A stretch of DNA of 64,000 nucleotides from Arthrobacter psychrolactophilus (GTDB lineage: Bacteria; Actinomycetota; Actinomycetes; Actinomycetales; Micrococcaceae). Of this stretch, positions 53,256 to 61,060 are shown piece after piece (the first letter of the stretch is position 1; every line of letters starts with the position of its first letter). The position numbers and the translations under genes were made by a program. Under the pieces are notes generated by a model. It did no database searches. It had not been told where the DNA came from and saw only the letters and a list, made by a program, of their open reading frames with translations. The stretch lies in assembly GCF_003219795.1 (NCBI RefSeq), contig NZ_QJVC01000013.1, positions 1 to 64,000 on the forward strand, given 5' to 3'.

Positions 53256-53459
53256 TTAGACTTCAGCAACCTTACGGCCCTTGTATTCCAAGAACAGTGC
53301 GGTACCAGCTGAGTCGGTGACGACCTTGGCCTGGTGCGGCAGGCTGTAAACAACCTCGCCGTTTTCAACGGTCTTTACCAGAGCAGGCGCGGTGGCCTTC
53401 CACTGGGAACGGCGTGCGCGCGTATTGGCACGGGACATCTTCCGCTTGGGAACAGCCAC
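53256..53459 (-). CDS. rpmF: 50S ribosomal protein L32 (bL32)
   Basis: A 67-residue ribosomal protein starting [21 protein letters not shown], the standard L32 N-terminus. The C-terminal part has no CxxC zinc pairs, so this is a zinc-independent form. It lies between DUF177 and rnc, the usual order. Confidence 0.95.
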   Translation of the reverse strand: MAVPKRKMSRANTRARRSQWKATAPALVKTVENGEVVYSLPHQAKVVTDSAGTALFLEYKGRKVAEV

Positions 53460-53518
53460 GGCAAACTCTTTTCTCTCGATAACTTATAGGCGTATGCCCA
53501 TAAGTAAAAACTTATTTG

Positions 53519-54106
53519 CTAGTTTTCTTCGCCGGTTAAGCCCTGTAGGGCAGCCCACCGAGGATCTAGGATCTCGTGATGGTGCCCCGGCTCATCCGCA
53601 AGGTGTATTCCGCATTCGGAACACAGACCCTCGCAGTCTTCCCGGCACACCGGCTGGAACGGCAGGGCGGTTACCACTGCGTCCCGCAACACCGGTTCAA
53701 GATCGATAGAATCGTGCTCGACCCAACGTTGCTGATCTTCTTCTTGTTCAAGGAATTCCGCGGACGGCTCCTCGTAGAAGAAAAGTTCTTGCACATCGAC
53801 TTCAAGGTCATCCTCGAAAGTCTCCAAGCAACGGGAGCATTCGCCAGTTACTTCGACAAATACATTACCCGATACCAGAATTCCTTCATGGACAGCCTCA
53901 AAACGGAGTTCCAGATCCAAAACGGATCCAGGCGTCGCGCCAATGAGCGGGGTGCCAAATGCTTCCGGCACAGGTATATGTTCTACGAACTTCCACATGC
54001 TGCCCGGGCTGCGCCCAAGCTCCCTCACACTGACGTTGAGGGGCGTGCCATGGTTGGACTTATTGCCCAACGTGGTTTCGCTAATGAGAACTCCTGTAAA
54101 GAACAT
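53519..54106 (-). CDS. DUF177 (YceD) family protein
   Basis: A 195-residue protein with the YceD motifs GECSRCLETFEDDLEVDVQELFF and the Cys cluster VCREDCEGLCSECG, then HHHEILDPRWAALQGL. YceD-family proteins affect 23S rRNA accumulation or L32-associated assembly and are nearly always next to rpmF, as here (59 bp upstream). Confidence 0.92.
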   Translation of the reverse strand: MFFTGVLISETTLGNKSNHGTPLNVSVRELGRSPGSMWKFVEHIPVPEAFGTPLIGATPGSVLDLELRFEAVHEGILVSGNVFVEVTGECSRCLETFEDDLEVDVQELFFYEEPSAEFLEQEEDQQRWVEHDSIDLEPVLRDAVVTALPFQPVCREDCEGLCSECGIHLADEPGHHHEILDPRWAALQGLTGEEN

Positions 54107-54419
54107 ATGACCGACGCACTATCTTAGCCCGAAAGATCACGGGCATCAAAACGAGCGGTACCAGACCAAATTGGCCTTATTCAGTCTACGACAATTGTTG
54201 CTCCCACGGCGAACCCATTTGCCCATGCCGCGCGTGATGTAACTCTCAGCCGCTTTTTCGGGGACGTTCGACGCCGAATCTCGCCTCCCACAGCCCCGTC
54301 GCCGCGCGCTGTGGCCGGGAATGTTCGGACGTGCGTTGAGTTGGGTGTGAACTTGGCGCAGAACAGTGTTGTGCGCCAAGTTCACCGCGAACTCAACGCA
54401 GAACAGAACATTGGAACAG
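54107..54419. other. Intergenic region between DUF177 and coaD
   Basis: About 313 bp without a convincing gene. The coaD-proximal part is occupied by a two-tier inverted repeat (54320-54412); the rest should contain the DUF177-rpmF-rnc-mutM promoter, which I could not place. Confidence 0.6.
54320..54412. repeat. Two-tier long inverted repeat downstream of coaD
   Basis: Three nested arm pairs: AATGTT/AACATT (54320-54325, 54407-54412), GCGTTGAGTT/AACTCAACGC (54333-54342, 54390-54399) and GTGAACTTGGCGCA/TGCGCCAAGTTCAC (54347-54360, 54372-54385), with an 11-base loop. Internal bulges are GGGT and CGCG. It could terminate coaD, but no T-tract follows the stem. Confidence 0.75.
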
Positions 54420-54935
54420 CTATCGCCTCGGCGACACCACGGGAACGGGGCGCGTGTCGGGCCCAACGTCGCCCTGCAGGCGGCGCAGCACGGCGCGGGG
54501 AACAAAGTCGGCCACATCCCCACCCAGGGTGTGGACTTCCTTGATCAAGGTGGAGGAAAGGTGCAGGTATCGGCTGTCACCAGGCAAGAACACCGTCTCA
54601 ACGCCCGAGAGCTGGCGATTCATGGTGGCCATAGGAAGTTCATAGTCAAAGTCAGAAGAGGATCGCAGGCCCTTGACGATCGCGGAGACGCCGCGGGCAT
54701 GGCAGTACTCCGAGAGCAGTCCCTCCCCCATCGGCTCAACCACGATGCCCGACAACGCCGAGAAGGTATTTTTCGCCATTTCCAGCCGCTCATTGAGTGA
54801 GAAGCGGTATTTCTTGGCGTAGTTGGTTGAAACAGCCACGATGACCTCGTCAAATAGACCCGCGGCTCGGGCAATCACCTCAATGTGGCCCTTATGGATG
54901 GGGTCAAAGGATCCAGGGCATACAGCGCGTCGCAT
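54420..54935 (-). CDS. coaD: Phosphopantetheine adenylyltransferase
   Basis: A 171-residue enzyme of coenzyme A synthesis (4'-phosphopantetheine to dephospho-CoA). Nucleotidyltransferase motif CPGSFDPIHKGHIEVIARAA (T/HxGH) and SSTLIKEV near the C-terminus are clear. ATG 54935 gives the normal family N-terminus MRRAVCPGSFDP; the open frame further upstream is not used. Divergent from the aminotransferase. Confidence 0.96.
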   Translation of the reverse strand: MRRAVCPGSFDPIHKGHIEVIARAAGLFDEVIVAVSTNYAKKYRFSLNERLEMAKNTFSALSGIVVEPMGEGLLSEYCHARGVSAIVKGLRSSSDFDYELPMATMNRQLSGVETVFLPGDSRYLHLSSTLIKEVHTLGGDVADFVPRAVLRRLQGDVGPDTRPVPVVSPRR

Positions 54936-55039
54936 ATAGAGAATGTATCGCGCCACACGTTGTCGTGACCAATGTTCCAACGCATGACGCCGCGGCCGGT
55001 AACGTAATGAGAACAAAAGCAGGCAATCAAGGAGTACAA

Positions 55040-56236
55040 ATGAGCACGCCCTGGCAGCGGACAGCACACGGAGCAAATCTGATGGGCCCGGACGGCTCCC
55101 TTGGCGTGACGATCTTCGAGGAGATCACCACCTTGGCCATGAAGCATCAGGCCATCAACCTAGGCCAGGGCTTCCCCGATGAAGACGGCCCCGCCGCACT
55201 GAGTCGCCTCGCCCAAGAAGCCATCGCCAGCGGCCAGAACCAGTACGCCCCCGGCAAGGGCATCCTGGATCTGCGCACCGCCGTGGCCGAACATCAGGAT
55301 CGCTTCTATGGCATCAGCCTCGATCCCGAGCATGAGGTCATCATCACCACGGGTGCCACCGAGGCTCTCGCCGCCGCCATTTTGGCACTGACCGGCCCGG
55401 GCGACGAGGTCCTCACCTTCGAGCCGTTCTACGATGCCTACGGCGCCCTCATCGGCCTCAGCGGCGCCACCCACACCACCGCCCCGCTGCTCGCACCCGA
55501 TTTCCTGCCCGATCTGAGCACCCTCGAAGCCAGCTTCGGCTCGCGCACCAAGATGGTCATCGTGAACAATCCACACAACCCCACGGGCACCATGTTCCCC
55601 GAGGCCGTGCTCACCGAGATTGTTCGCCTCGCCACCAAGTACGACGCCGTCATCGTCACCGATGAGGTCTACGAGCACCTCACGTTTGGTCCCCGACACA
55701 TACCCGTCGCCACGTTGCCCGGCGCCGCCAACCGCACACTGACCATCTCTTCCGCCGGAAAGACCTTCTCCTTCACGGGTTGGAAGATCGGCTGGCTCTC
55801 AGGCCCCGCCGAGCTGGTTGCCGCGGCCCGCACGGTCAAGCAGTTCCTCAGCTATTCCTCCGGTACCCCGTTCCAGGGCGCCATCGCGGCAGGCCTGCGC
55901 ATGGATGCGGGCTACTTCACCGATGCCGCCGCAACGCTGGCCCACAAGCGAGACATCCTCGGGGCAGGGCTGCGCGCCGCTGGCTTTGATGTGTATCTGC
56001 CGCAGGGCACCTACTTCATCAATGCCGACACCTCCGCAATGGGCATCACGGACGCCACGGCCCTAGCCCGCCGCCTTCCCGAACTCATCGGCGTCGCCGC
56101 GATCCCCGTCCCGGTGTTCTGCCACCCCGAGGGCGCCGAGCGCACCCGCTCCTTGCTGCGCTTTGCCTTCTGCAAGCAGATTCCGCTGCTGGAACGGGCC
56201 GCGGAACGCCTCGCAACCTTGCAGGAGAAGCTCTAA
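55040..56236 (+). CDS. PLP-dependent aminotransferase, class I/II
   Basis: A 398-residue aminotransferase. Landmarks: NLGQGFPDEDGP, GQNQYAPGKGILDLRTAVAEH, IVNNPHNPTGTMF, VIVTDEVYEHLTF and the PLP lysine in TISSAGKTFSFTGWKIGW. Similar to the YbdL/kynurenine aminotransferase group, which uses methionine, glutamine or kynurenine; actinobacterial members are sometimes called DapC. AAGGAG precedes ATG 55040. It overlaps the next gene by 1 bp. Confidence 0.9.
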   Translation: MSTPWQRTAHGANLMGPDGSLGVTIFEEITTLAMKHQAINLGQGFPDEDGPAALSRLAQEAIASGQNQYAPGKGILDLRTAVAEHQDRFYGISLDPEHEVIITTGATEALAAAILALTGPGDEVLTFEPFYDAYGALIGLSGATHTTAPLLAPDFLPDLSTLEASFGSRTKMVIVNNPHNPTGTMFPEAVLTEIVRLATKYDAVIVTDEVYEHLTFGPRHIPVATLPGAANRTLTISSAGKTFSFTGWKIGWLSGPAELVAAARTVKQFLSYSSGTPFQGAIAAGLRMDAGYFTDAAATLAHKRDILGAGLRAAGFDVYLPQGTYFINADTSAMGITDATALARRLPELIGVAAIPVPVFCHPEGAERTRSLLRFAFCKQIPLLERAAERLATLQEKL

Positions 56237-57003
56237 TGTCCAGCCGTTTCCTGCGCACCAGCGGTGTCCACGCAACCGTGGAGCCCGACCCCTGGCATCC
56301 CCACGCTTTTGTCCTGAGCATCGACAATGCCGAGCAGTCGCATGTCAATGTGGCCGAGCCTCAGGAAGTCTTTTATGAGTACCTGCGCCGCATCGCCAAC
56401 GCTGTTGATTTGGTCAAGCCCACGGGCGAGCCGATCACGGCGTTGCACTTGGGCGCCGGCGCCCTGACACTGGCTCGCTACATTCAGGCTGTGCGTCCCG
56501 GCTCGGTCCAGCACGCCGTGGAACTGGAGCGCGAGTTGCTGGACTTTGTCTTGGACCAGCTGCCCATGCCAACAGGCACGGATCTCACGATCCACATCGG
56601 CGATGCTCGCGAGGCCCTGACCGAGCTGCCCGAGGGCATGCTCTTCGATGTCATCATCCTGGACATCTTCAGTGGCCCGGAGGCTCCCGAGCATTTGGCC
56701 TGCGCCGACTTCTACTCAGAGGCCGGCGCACTTCTGACCCCGGACGGCATCCTTGCCGTCAACGTGGGTGACGAGCCTGGATTTACGCTCGTCACCAGCC
56801 AGACCAAGGCGCTGCAGGAAGCCATGAGCCATGTCGCCGCATATGGCACAAGCATGCTATTTACTCGTCGCTACCCCGGAAACATTATTCTGCTGGGCAA
56901 GAACAGTTCTTGGCCCGAGGGTTGGGCGCAGCAGCTCGTCGCGGCAGGCCCACACCCGGCGACGGTTCTGACCGGAGTGGAGCTCGACGAACTCACTGAA
57001 TAG
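56236..57003 (+). CDS. Spermidine-synthase-like protein
   Basis: A 255-residue Rossmann-fold protein of the spermidine synthase superfamily: ALHLGAGALTLARYIQAVRPGSVQHAVELE (nucleotide loop) and the acidic block FDVIILDIFSGPEAPEHLA. In true spermidine synthases GGGxG and a catalytic Asp/Tyr set are present; here the loop is GAGAL, so the reaction may be a methyl- or aminopropyl-transfer to another substrate. Coupled to the aminotransferase by a 1-bp overlap. Confidence 0.82.
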   Translation: MSSRFLRTSGVHATVEPDPWHPHAFVLSIDNAEQSHVNVAEPQEVFYEYLRRIANAVDLVKPTGEPITALHLGAGALTLARYIQAVRPGSVQHAVELERELLDFVLDQLPMPTGTDLTIHIGDAREALTELPEGMLFDVIILDIFSGPEAPEHLACADFYSEAGALLTPDGILAVNVGDEPGFTLVTSQTKALQEAMSHVAAYGTSMLFTRRYPGNIILLGKNSSWPEGWAQQLVAAGPHPATVLTGVELDELTE

Positions 57004-57054
57004 CTCCGACTCACCTGGGTCTGGAATCGTATTGCACCCCAGCCTTTGCGCCGC

Positions 57055-57088
57055 TCCCCTCCCCACTCCAGATAGTGCGGGGAGGGGG
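57055..57088 (+). terminator. Hairpin downstream of the spermidine-synthase-like gene
   Basis: CCCCTCCCC pairs with GGGGAGGGG, with a possible inner ACT/AGT pair. No T-tract on the plus strand, so termination is probable but not certain. Confidence 0.5.
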
Positions 57089-57176
57089 AAATAGTGAAGC
57101 TCGGCGCGCTTCGGCGTAGAATGTAAGACGGTTCCGACTAGCACCCGGACGATTCGCCGTATAACCATGGAGATCA

Positions 57177-57371
57177 ATGTCCCGCTCAACAAGTCGCCGC
57201 TCATCGGGCCGCCGCAGTTCGACCCGACAGCCGTTCCGCCGCATGAACTACCAGGTGGACCACTCACACCGCAATAAGCGCCGCGCCTTCGCCTTCATTT
57301 CCGCCGGTGTCATCGTCGTCGCCATTATTGCCATCGCGGTCTCCGTAGCACCCCTCGTCGACTTCTACTAA
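57177..57371 (+). CDS. Small single-pass membrane protein
   Basis: A 64-residue protein with a very basic Ser/Arg-rich N-terminus (MSRSTSRRSSGRRSSTRQPF) and one membrane segment at about 38-58 (FAFISAGVIVVAIIAIAVSV). GGAG lies four bases before the ATG. No family recognised; the positive-inside layout suggests the N-terminus is cytoplasmic. Confidence 0.55.
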   Translation: MSRSTSRRSSGRRSSTRQPFRRMNYQVDHSHRNKRRAFAFISAGVIVVAIIAIAVSVAPLVDFY

Positions 57372-57404
57372 ACCTCTGGAGCCGGGAACAACAGCACTTC
57401 AGGG

Positions 57405-58316
57405 TTAGCCGACGGCCCAGGCGCACTCCAGTTGGGTGACACCGTCCGCTCCCGCCATTCCTGCCAGTTTGACTCCCACGGGGTTCCATCCCTCACGTTG
57501 CAACAGTGGAGCGTCTTTTAGCTCGAACACTGCCCCGCCGTCGGGCGAGGTCGTTGCGGTCACGGGTGAATTCTTGGAAGGCGCCGCCCACAGATCCCCC
57601 ACACCCGGGGTGGTTTCGTTGTACTTGGCATCCGGACAAAGGCCTCCCCACGCGGGCGCGGGTAGAGTCTGAACTGGCCACAACTCTGTACCTTCCGAGG
57701 CGATTGTAACGGTTCGAGTCCTCATCCTCGTGCCGGGTTCTGAGCATGGAATTGCATCATCAAGCCCGGGCACTCGCTCATACTCGGTGAGATTGATAGC
57801 TCCCTGAGCAACGACTGGGGTCAGCACGGCTGTTCCGCACCGGCTCGTCCGGGCGAGCGGGTACTTCACTTGTCTGGCTTCCACACCATCGGCGACCCAG
57901 ACGTACCATAGGCCTTCAGAGCCCATGCTTTGCGCCCAGTTGAGGCGCGTCACGGCGTCCTCGTCGCCATCCCCATCTACATCGCCGTAAATCACTTCAT
58001 CGAGTTCATGGGTAATGGGAAATTCGCCGGCCTCGATGGTTGCCTTGCCATCCGCCAAGGTCACTTCCAGAGGATCCTCTAGTCCGCCCAATGAATACAG
58101 CCAGGTGGTGTTGGCTAGGTCCAGACTCCGAATATCCACTGTCGTTGGCGGCGCGGAGGTGGCCGGGACATCCGAAGCGCCGATACTGGCCCCGGTGGAA
58201 GCTACCCCACCTTTGCTCCCGGGTGGATCAACAGCTCCGCCGCTACACGCTGTGAGCGTTGACAACGCCATAGCGCCACATACGAGGGAGAGCGTTGCAG
58301 TCCAGGTGCGCATCAT
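57405..58316 (-). CDS. Hypothetical lipoprotein with a calcium-loop-like motif
   Basis: A 303-residue exported protein with lipobox LTAC (Cys about 24). The mature part holds YGDVDGDGDEDAVTRL, an Asp-rich loop like those of dockerin, EF-hand or FG-GAP repeats, and three further Cys. No enzyme family recognised. Start ATG 58316 with AAGGG upstream; a second ATG follows directly. Confidence 0.75.
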   Translation of the reverse strand: MMRTWTATLSLVCGAMALSTLTACSGGAVDPPGSKGGVASTGASIGASDVPATSAPPTTVDIRSLDLANTTWLYSLGGLEDPLEVTLADGKATIEAGEFPITHELDEVIYGDVDGDGDEDAVTRLNWAQSMGSEGLWYVWVADGVEARQVKYPLARTSRCGTAVLTPVVAQGAINLTEYERVPGLDDAIPCSEPGTRMRTRTVTIASEGTELWPVQTLPAPAWGGLCPDAKYNETTPGVGDLWAAPSKNSPVTATTSPDGGAVFELKDAPLLQREGWNPVGVKLAGMAGADGVTQLECAWAVG

Positions 58317-58463
58317 GGAAACCCTTGGCTCGGCAAACGTGCAGTTCACTTAAACTATGACGGCCCGAGTTGCCCTGTCAACGATGGGTTTCCGCTCCCC
58401 TGACTCCTACAAAAGAATGGCGGCAACGCCCAAACAATGAGTCGCTGGCCCTACATTCACACG

Positions 58464-59477
58464 CTAGAAATGTAGGAGCGCGGCAACACGGTCTGCCGAA
58501 AATTCCACCGTGCCACCGGCCGCAATTGAAGCGTACGCAGCCTCAGCCAACGCAACAGCCATGACGCCGTCGTACGGGCTGACGGGCGACGGGGCCCCGC
58601 CGGCCCGGGCCTGTGCGAACTCCGCAATTTGCAAGGTGTAGGGGCTGTCGGCTGGCGACTGCACCGGCAGCAGGCCACCGGCTTTCCCTCCCGCGAGGTC
58701 TTCATCGGCAGGACTATCGGCGCCGTTGAGCGGCGGAAAATGCCACGTTCCGGCGTCGCCTTCCATAGCAATAGAGGTGTGGAATAGCATGCTGTCCGGA
58801 CCCCACTGCCCCCGCAGGAAACTTACGGCACCGCTTTCATGCGTCAAGAAGACCTTGGCCGTGACAGGCCTCGGGACCACTCCATCCACGGTCGGCGGGT
58901 CTTGCACGGCCTCCACGCTGACAATCTCCCCGGCAAGCCAGCGGGCCTGATCGAGATCGTGAATCATTTGATCCCGGATAATGCCGCCGGCCGACTCCTC
59001 ACTGAAGAACCAGGACCCCGATGCCGGCGCGGCACTAGCACGGCTGAGCCGCACCACCTGGGGCGCACCGAGCAATCCTTGCTCAAGGTGGTCCTTCGCT
59101 GCGGCGTACTCGGGGAAGAAGCGGACAACGTGGGCCGGAAAGAGCCGCACCCCCGCGGCCTCGGCGGCGTTGGCGATCTCGGCGGCCCGGACAGCGGTTT
59201 CGGCCAGCGGCTTCTCGCACATCACGTCCTTACCCGCGGCGATGGCCGCCATGGCGTACTCGTGATGCGTTGTGGTCGGCGTCAGAATACTCACCACGTC
59301 CGATGCCGCCAAGAGTTCCTCCAGCGACCCCGCCTCGGCAACCCCGTAGTCTCGCACCAGATGCTCCGCTCCGGATCGCGAATAGACCGTGATCATTGCC
59401 CCAAGCTGCTGCCATCCTGCAATATGCACGCCGGCAATACCACCGGCGCCGATGAGGCCGACTCTTAGTTCAGTCAC
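58464..59477 (-). CDS. Gfo/Idh/MocA-family oxidoreductase
   Basis: A 337-residue NAD(P)-dependent dehydrogenase: N-terminal Rossmann motif VGLIGAGGIAGVHIAGW, then DVVSILTPTTTHHEYAMAAIAAGKDVMCEKPLAETA with the catalytic Lys in CEKPLA, and a C-terminal beta-sheet domain containing GGIIRDQMIHDLDQARWLAG (catalytic His/Asp region). The usual substrates are sugars or inositols; none is indicated here. Divergent from a lipoprotein gene. Confidence 0.9.
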   Translation of the reverse strand: MTELRVGLIGAGGIAGVHIAGWQQLGAMITVYSRSGAEHLVRDYGVAEAGSLEELLAASDVVSILTPTTTHHEYAMAAIAAGKDVMCEKPLAETAVRAAEIANAAEAAGVRLFPAHVVRFFPEYAAAKDHLEQGLLGAPQVVRLSRASAAPASGSWFFSEESAGGIIRDQMIHDLDQARWLAGEIVSVEAVQDPPTVDGVVPRPVTAKVFLTHESGAVSFLRGQWGPDSMLFHTSIAMEGDAGTWHFPPLNGADSPADEDLAGGKAGGLLPVQSPADSPYTLQIAEFAQARAGGAPSPVSPYDGVMAVALAEAAYASIAAGGTVEFSADRVAALLHF

Positions 59478-59654
59478 AAGCAGTCCTTCGCGTCCACGGG
59501 AAAAGTACTCGACCAGCCTACGTGGCGAAGGCGAGTGGAGCGCCAGTGTTAAGTGCCTGCCGGGCAGTACCGTAAGAGATTGCCACGTTTCAAGACAGCT
59601 GTTAGATTAATGCGAAATCGAGCAGCATCCCCCATTACGACGCAAGGATCCATT

Positions 59655-60467
59655 GTGAACTCCCGCGCCCTCTTGTCGCTAAGCGCAGCCACCCTACTCC
59701 TCTTGACCGCCTGCAGCGGCTCCCCCAAGGACAACGCCTCCGAATCTGCAGCTGCCCCCAACGAACTCGCCGTGACGGCGCCGGCGGCCAGTGATTCCCC
59801 CGTCGCCAGCGAATCCGCACAGAGCCCGGCGGCCTGGACCGCGCCGGCATCCTGCACCGCCATGGAGCTCACATTTGCTGCCACGCTCGACGGCGCACCC
59901 CTGGGTGAGTGCGTCTCGAAGGCCCTGGCGAGTTATGAAAGCGGCCAGATGCACATGATCAACGGTGACACCTCCGGAACCGTAGAGTTCAGCTACACCC
60001 CCGATTATTCTTTCCATGGAGAGATGAGCGGCGTCGGCGGACCCCAAGAGATGACATTCCTCGACGGCACCATGTGGATCGATTCCGGCGATGGCCCGGT
60101 CAAGGGAGATGCCGAATCCGAAAATCCCGACGAGGTCCTGGTGGCCGGCATCGCCGAAATGTACCGCATGTTCGCCGACCCGGTCATGACGGCGGACCTC
60201 ATTGCCGCCAGCCCCCAGTGGAAGGTCGATACCGCATTGGCTCAGCGTGATCTGGAGAACGGCGAAAGCGTTCAGGCGTATCGACTCGAAAGCACCGAGG
60301 CCTTCGAGTGGAATGGCGTACCTGTCTCCAACATGATCCTCTGGTTCGGGCAGGACTGGACGCCCGTGGGAACGCAGGCCAGTATTTCCTTCGGGGGCAT
60401 CTCCAGCACTGCGACTCAGCAGTTCTACGATCTGGGCAAGCCGGTGGAGATCAAGGCTCCAAGTTAG
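59655..60467 (+). CDS. Hypothetical lipoprotein
   Basis: A 270-residue exported protein with a short signal peptide and lipobox LTAC (Cys about 20). A low-complexity Ala/Ser/Pro linker (about 27-75) leads to a domain starting LTFAATLDGAPLGECVSKAL. The fold might be like the mycobacterial LppX/LprG group, but no diagnostic motif was seen. Start GTG 59655 with AAGGA upstream. Its stop overlaps the convergent rsmD gene by 4 bp. Confidence 0.75.
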   Translation: MNSRALLSLSAATLLLLTACSGSPKDNASESAAAPNELAVTAPAASDSPVASESAQSPAAWTAPASCTAMELTFAATLDGAPLGECVSKALASYESGQMHMINGDTSGTVEFSYTPDYSFHGEMSGVGGPQEMTFLDGTMWIDSGDGPVKGDAESENPDEVLVAGIAEMYRMFADPVMTADLIAASPQWKVDTALAQRDLENGESVQAYRLESTEAFEWNGVPVSNMILWFGQDWTPVGTQASISFGGISSTATQQFYDLGKPVEIKAPS

Positions 60468-61042
60468 TCGGTGACAGGCTCGGCGAACCAGAGTCGGGTT
60501 TCGCCGTACTTCTTATCCGAGAGCAACGCCATCGACTCTGGCCAACGCGGCTGTGGTGCTCGAGCCGAACGCTCAACCACCACCACAGCAAAAGAGCTCA
60601 GGTGGGGTGCGAGGAGTTCCAACACGAGGGCAAGTTCTTCCTCGGTGAGCGGGTAGGGCGGATCCATGAAGACCAGGTCCCACGGCTCCGTGGCAGACTC
60701 GGCTGCGCGCGCCAGGAAGGCCTCTACCTTGGAACGCTGCACCCGGACCACCTTGGAGCCCACCACTTTGTTGACCAGATCGGCGTTGCTCTGGCACACC
60801 GCGGCGGCCTTGTCGTTGAACTCAATGAGCTCCACCGAGGTGGCGCCACGGCTCGCGCTCTCAACACCCAGGGATCCCGAGCCCGCATAAAGATCTAGCA
60901 CGCGTGTGCCATTGAGCATATTCATCGACTCGAGTCGGGAGAACAACGCCTCCTTGACCCGGTCCGTCGTGGGACGAGTTCCATCACCTGGCACCGACGT
61001 TAACGGGCTGCCACCTGCCGCACCAGCAACGATCCGGCTCAT
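60464..61042 (-). CDS. rsmD: 16S rRNA (guanine966-N2)-methyltransferase RsmD
   Basis: A 192-residue methyltransferase: start MSRIVAGAAGGSPL, then PTTDRVKEALFSRL, SAM-binding VLDLYAGSGSLGVESASRGA and catalytic FMDPPYPL. It modifies G966 of 16S rRNA. It lies 18 bp after the recG stop on the same strand, so DAK2-recG-rsmD form an operon. Confidence 0.95.
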   Translation of the reverse strand: MSRIVAGAAGGSPLTSVPGDGTRPTTDRVKEALFSRLESMNMLNGTRVLDLYAGSGSLGVESASRGATSVELIEFNDKAAAVCQSNADLVNKVVGSKVVRVQRSKVEAFLARAAESATEPWDLVFMDPPYPLTEEELALVLELLAPHLSSFAVVVVERSARAPQPRWPESMALLSDKKYGETRLWFAEPVTD

Positions 61043-61060
61043 GCGACACGCCTGGTTTTA

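Noticed and set aside
54146-54523. Minus-strand frame over the inverted repeat and coaD 3' end
   Set aside because: It runs through a palindromic repeat and overlaps coaD in another frame; composition is not protein-like.
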